Below, piece after piece: positions 25,401-28,013 of a stretch of 28,013 nt of DNA (its first letter is position 1; each line of letters starts with the position of its first letter). The position numbers and the translations under genes are program-made. The stretch is from a virus: IMG/VR virus record IMGVR_UViG_3300028416_000063, positions 1 to 28,013 of that record; one strand, written 5' to 3'. The notes below the pieces were generated by a model, which saw nothing but the letters and a program-made list of their open reading frames with translations, made no database searches and was not told where the DNA came from.

Positions 25401-27326
25401 CTCTTCTTCCAGTTCTGTTAGCTTCTGTTGGGCTCTTTCATCGATTTGTGTACGCCAATCTCCAACTGCTTCTAAGAAACCATTTGCCATGTAGGTATCG
25501 CTAGGTTTTACGTATGCTTTTTGAAGTTGATTATCCAGTGATATAGTTAAATCTAATATGTGTTCATTCCTACCAGTATATTGATAGTAATATCTTTTAT
25601 TACAATGACCTTCTAAGAATATACTTCTTAAAACTTTTGCAGTATCTTCTGTTAGCTTTGCGTTGTGTGATTGATTTTGTACTATTAAACTTTTTTGCAC
25701 AGTTAAAAAATAATTTACTTCATAAGTTTGTTTACTTGTCAATACATTATAGCCACCTAACTTAGGTGTTGCATGTGGTAGAACTCTAAACAAGTTTGAT
25801 AGTTGAGGAGAATCATCAGTTAGTGCTTCTCTAATTAAACTTGAGTTTAAACAAATACTTTCTATTGCATTATATATAGATGAACCAGGCGTTATAACAC
25901 CAGTTTGCTGTCCTATTTTAACACTAGCTGTTTCAGATGTTTCATTATTTCCAGATGAAGTATTGGGAACATCCGGAGAAGTCATTTGGCCTTGACCAAA
26001 CATTTGTTTAAAATCGTCAGACATTTCGAAATTATATTCATTAATAAAATCTGAGTTTGACGTTACTGCTTTTTCTTCTATCTTTGCATTTAGTTTTTTA
26101 AAGAAGTTGTCTAGTGTTTCTTCTAAGGTAGCCGCAACATCAAATTCAAAGTTATAATCCATTTGAGACAGTTCAGTATCAGCTACTACTTTATCATTTA
26201 CGATTGTACCATCTAATATTAAGTTTGTACCTTTACTTTCTGTTTGAGATTGTAGTTCATTATATTTTGTAATAACAAATGGGAATATTTTTGTAGCGGG
26301 TAAGTTTCTAACTTGGTTGCCACTTTCATCATAACCCTTAAAGCGTACTTTCATAAAGAATATTGCATTCTGTAAGTCAGGATATCCGCACAATAAAATA
26401 CTGTTTTGTAACATATCAGGCAAAGAAGTTCCGCCAACTTGGCTGATAGTAAATTGTAAATTAGTGGCAGTACCTGCCATTTTTGATGCTGAACCAGTTC
26501 CGTTACCGACACTAGTGATAGTTAAATCTGTAATGTTTAATTCTGTGGTGACGCCCGTTCTTGCTATCGTAATCACATTCATGTTGTTAGTAGGCCAAGC
26601 ATCGTTTACCACATCGTCTATAAGTTGTGGAGTCTGTTCATAGGCAAGAAACTTATTTGCTTCTTGTTGGTTAACAACAAACAAATCTAAATTGTAAGTA
26701 TAATGTTCAAACGCATCTAATTCATTTTCCCAAAATAAATTATTCGATTCCATATTTTTTAATAAACTGGACAAACTTCCTGAACCAGATATCGCATTAC
26801 TTTTTAGGCTTCTCGTATCGTCAATTCCTTGAGTTGGGGGTTCACTAAGCTGTTCGCCATTTGAAAATAAATCACGCTGAGTATCATCATCAATAACAGG
26901 AGAACTATCAGGTATATTACCATATGCCATGTCCAACCCAGTACCGATACTGTCTGCGAAATAGGCAGATGCTTCATTTCCGCCTTCTTTTTGAATCATT
27001 GCACTTACCATTTTTTCTGCTAGTTCTGGATTAGCAGATAAATCAATAGGAGTATTTTTATCTATTCCCATTTTATTTGCTACAAAATCTACATATCCAG
27101 ATGTATCATTTTCATTAGGAGGAGCCCAACGTTGAATCATTCCCTCTACATCAGTTAGTCCGTGCCTATCTTGGTAAGTTTCTAGCGTTTTGCCTAAAGC
27201 CCTTACTCCATGCTCAGGCGTAGCAAATGAAACAAATGAACCATCGCCACCTGTTGCACCTTGCCATGCTGTTGCATTGCTTCTGATGTTACCTGGGTTA
27301 TTATTTCTTACGCTTCTGACTGCCAT
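22461..27326 (-). CDS. Baseplate hub protein with N-terminal lysozyme-like domain (1621 aa)
   Basis: The N terminus (about 1-130) is RNNNPGNIR (7-15), WQG, FATPEHGVRALGKTL and RWAPPNENDTSGYVDFV. This is a phage virion domain usually annotated as structural or lysozyme/transglycosylase-like. Residues about 195-640 are hub-like: KIGQQTGVITPGSSIYNAIE, YEVNYFL and KRYYYQYTGRNEHILDLTIS (near 575-595), a layout I know from gp27/VgrG-type hub proteins of marine T4-like phages. A long Glu/Gln/Arg-rich stretch (about 627-772) should be coiled coil. FSGGLFTQTLQMVKIP (near 972-985) is another conserved hub block. The last 570 residues are Ala/Glu/Asp-rich helical sequence ending in a small beta-rich domain with no relative I recognise. 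It lies 6 bases after gp53. T4 gp27 is about 390 aa, so this is a multi-domain hub; the gp27 assignment is inference. Confidence 0.72.
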   Translation of the reverse strand: MAVRSVRNNNPGNIRSNATAWQGATGGDGSFVSFATPEHGVRALGKTLETYQDRHGLTDVEGMIQRWAPPNENDTSGYVDFVANKMGIDKNTPIDLSANPELAEKMVSAMIQKEGGNEASAYFADSIGTGLDMAYGNIPDSSPVIDDDTQRDLFSNGEQLSEPPTQGIDDTRSLKSNAISGSGSLSSLLKNMESNNLFWENELDAFEHYTYNLDLFVVNQQEANKFLAYEQTPQLIDDVVNDAWPTNNMNVITIARTGVTTELNITDLTITSVGNGTGSASKMAGTATNLQFTISQVGGTSLPDMLQNSILLCGYPDLQNAIFFMKVRFKGYDESGNQVRNLPATKIFPFVITKYNELQSQTESKGTNLILDGTIVNDKVVADTELSQMDYNFEFDVAATLEETLDNFFKKLNAKIEEKAVTSNSDFINEYNFEMSDDFKQMFGQGQMTSPDVPNTSSGNNETSETASVKIGQQTGVITPGSSIYNAIESICLNSSLIREALTDDSPQLSNLFRVLPHATPKLGGYNVLTSKQTYEVNYFLTVQKSLIVQNQSHNAKLTEDTAKVLRSIFLEGHCNKRYYYQYTGRNEHILDLTISLDNQLQKAYVKPSDTYMANGFLEAVGDWRTQIDERAQQKLTELEEESGTLGETLRMHRANARTLEGQFADLSAEVRNEFRDRLMSRVGGPGEAAEAQKIYEQIQNADANQMMSMFDEDSQEYEILQDIMKGEVRENRNKLFNQIQDSNQSQNDLLREEKENEIAQNDLMREALGQLYSTKIIESTSTIGDNWNDLGLFPGSEGQELILTENLDKEMISKLSLDQFDSLLKALVENPVNFSRITKSLLENPTNLNVIKSADQEDIELAQAKYYEGRNNNLSMMNAQMTIKGDPYWVDSVYSPSMIKAKYGNANALDEYKMHSTNINGVNYLILVTDKAEGVYLNNPERVGLDAENYDGIKKTRLMTSVYSVNSVISSFSGGLFTQTLQMVKIPAAEEFQTVDAVLGAPNPELMSDGYFQLPVQDRLGLNDGGDAVVNPNAKEDAEAKEFADDIVAPQGAGTGITPEGDVYVVDIDGAGPHAVMALQTATNNFLEPSNQNDYAVPNESVAKQLALARQQAEGLCALGHEQSCIAVQQSAQKIAKRLADDYQTGNESVSDATRNAYNEAIDEGYTVTAQTMAEIDHALEATENATVGTTVTGLDQEALTKVNEANRIESERYLKGEDDIIKDPQSIMSDLETIDVNDPNTTNAEKAASINGAASILDGTVPIENHGHQVNVESYRTGLGTRNYSVDVGLNTLTVNEADKVSALNQKAINIIDGRSLHDLTDQEYSEVKAIESTIDTITTNATSGTRGEAIDALKKQKKLELLNEKEAELKDTEERLESWYWTEAGRESDEELASKLQTEVNDIRSDLSSTDGVTTGIIPVEENGEIKYENVAVPIKEPNATAPIIVVETLGDRTGTSISNSNIVDAISDGEVSASQVAQYTNAKDVYNDILTKVEAAPRTTLTETFDGETYTSQVLDYSAIGPITYRDSSGTIQTITDPVTHFGLVDSTAPVGSFEYYKPGLNPMNLKNTIANEYPDIAVTTASGVANEDSRNPETGALQIGVRFNAADFVIVNPPTP

Positions 27327-27332
27327 TGTACA

Positions 27333-27626
27333 CTACTTCATTTCGTCTAATTGATTTTTGCTAGGTATTTTAATTTTAGTACCCGCTGTGAAATCGTTTA
27401 TCGGGTCCTGAATAGTATCAGGATTTCTTTTAGCAAAAACCCACCAGTATTTGGAAGTACCATATAGGTCATAACTACACAAATCAGGTCTAAGATTGTA
27501 GTTCTGTGGTATAGTATACGTTTCGTCTAACGCACTTTTTTGTAAGTAGACAGGATTTTGTATGTCTAGTACTTTATTTTTTATTACCGCAGTTTTCTTC
27601 CACGGTGAAGTTGGATCATATGCCAT
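27333..27626 (-). CDS. gp53: Baseplate wedge protein gp53-like (LysM-like)
   Basis: 97 aa starting MAYDPTSPWKKTAVIKNK. AAGGGG lies upstream, and the ATG overlaps the previous stop (TAATG). Residues 46-90 (RPDLCSYDLYGTSKYWWVFA, KRNPDTIQDPINDF, TAGTKIKIPS) match the LysM-like core of gp53: a Y-x-x-YG-x-x-x-YWW turn, then DP and a G-x-x-I-x-IP strand. gp53 clamps neighbouring wedges around the hub to complete the baseplate. T4 gp53 is about 196 aa, so this is a short form with the core only. Placement between a tube-cap-type gene and the hub gene fits the function. Confidence 0.82.
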   Translation of the reverse strand: MAYDPTSPWKKTAVIKNKVLDIQNPVYLQKSALDETYTIPQNYNLRPDLCSYDLYGTSKYWWVFAKRNPDTIQDPINDFTAGTKIKIPSKNQLDEMK

Positions 27627-28013
27627 TATACATACCCCTTACTAGCTAAACGCCCATTCAAATAATCATTCATAGTAAAGTTTTCTCTAACGTTCTTTGG
27701 AGAATATGTTGTAGTCAATGACATAACAAACATATTTTGTACTGGAACTCTTGCGCCGCTTCTTGTATTAATATAGTCAATATCAGAGTCTAAGTTCCAC
27801 GTAAAGTCTCTTATTAGCACGGGAACATTTGTGTAAATACCATGTGCATCTAACCTTAATATCGGTGGGGGTAATCCAGCATTTGCTGACTGCATACCGA
27901 AATCCATCTTTAATGCACCCCTCATAAAGTTGGCCATCTGTAATACTGTGTCTGCTTCTTGTTCACTGCGAACAATAATAGGAGCCGTCATGTTAAATTC
28001 TGTATTTGAAGAC
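27626..28013 (-). CDS. Tail-tube cap/baseplate protein, C-terminal part (partial)
   Basis: The frame stays open from the ATG at 27991 to the right edge (SSNTEFN before MTAPIIV), so the true start probably lies outside the window. The visible 128 residues contain VLQMANFMRGALKM, LPPPILRL, YTNVPVLIRDFTWNLDSDID and a C-terminal YSPKNVRENFTMNDYLNGRL. I recognise this pattern (PPPVL, NVPV, DVDYV, then an R-x-x-F / F-x-x-G-K/R-L end) from conserved phage baseplate proteins that precede gp53. In marine T4-like genomes the position is often gp48 or gp54 (tube cap or initiator). I cannot decide which from the C terminus alone. Confidence 0.62.
   Translation of the reverse strand, partial: SSNTEFNMTAPIIVRSEQEADTVLQMANFMRGALKMDFGMQSANAGLPPPILRLDAHGIYTNVPVLIRDFTWNLDSDIDYINTRSGARVPVQNMFVMSLTTTYSPKNVRENFTMNDYLNGRLASKGYV

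Overview
The window looks like part of the late (virion assembly) region of an AT-rich, T4-like contractile-tailed phage. It resembles the marine T4-like phages of cyanobacteria, SAR11 and similar hosts more than enterobacterial T4; this placement is inference from protein families recognised by eye. The main evidence is a run of baseplate genes: homologues of T4 gp53, gp5, gp25 and gp6, a gp27-type hub protein, and several tail structural proteins, nearly all on the minus strand and tightly packed. There are TAATG and ATGGCTAA overlaps at five gene junctions and no gap longer than 130 bases. I see no tRNA, IS element, CRISPR array or replication gene.

Layout from the right edge, in the direction of minus-strand transcription. 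Hub module: a partial tube-cap/baseplate protein (27626-28013), gp53-like wedge (27333-27626), a 1621-aa hub protein with a lysozyme-like N terminus (22461-27326), an SGNH-hydrolase-like protein (21466-22452), gp5 with a C-terminal M15 peptidase (19617-21473), and a GH24-like lysozyme (18979-19617). A plus-strand island (17422-18982) interrupts this. It holds clpP with its own promoter and terminator, then two small conserved phage proteins, each behind a near-identical promoter cassette. Wedge/peripheral module on the minus strand: a T4-type late promoter, gp25 (17005-17361), a 1448-aa gp6 (12654-17000), a 2946-aa giant structural protein (3821-12661), a second late promoter, a 223-aa structural protein (3096-3767) and two paralogous fibre-like proteins (2124-3029, 1138-2088). 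A sigma70-type promoter then drives a small conserved gene (698-1081) and a GT-A-like glycosyltransferase-type protein that runs off the left edge.

How it fits together: the minus-strand genes build the baseplate hub, wedges and peripheral tail proteins. The hub cluster carries three candidate peptidoglycan-active modules and one esterase-type module, which suggests an elaborate envelope-penetration device. The plus-strand island has host-like sigma70 promoters and a full ClpP catalytic triad, so it is probably expressed at a different time, to redirect host proteolysis. The strongest points for a second look are the island and its duplicated promoter element, the multi-enzyme hub, and the flagellin-IN-like repeat block inside the giant protein.
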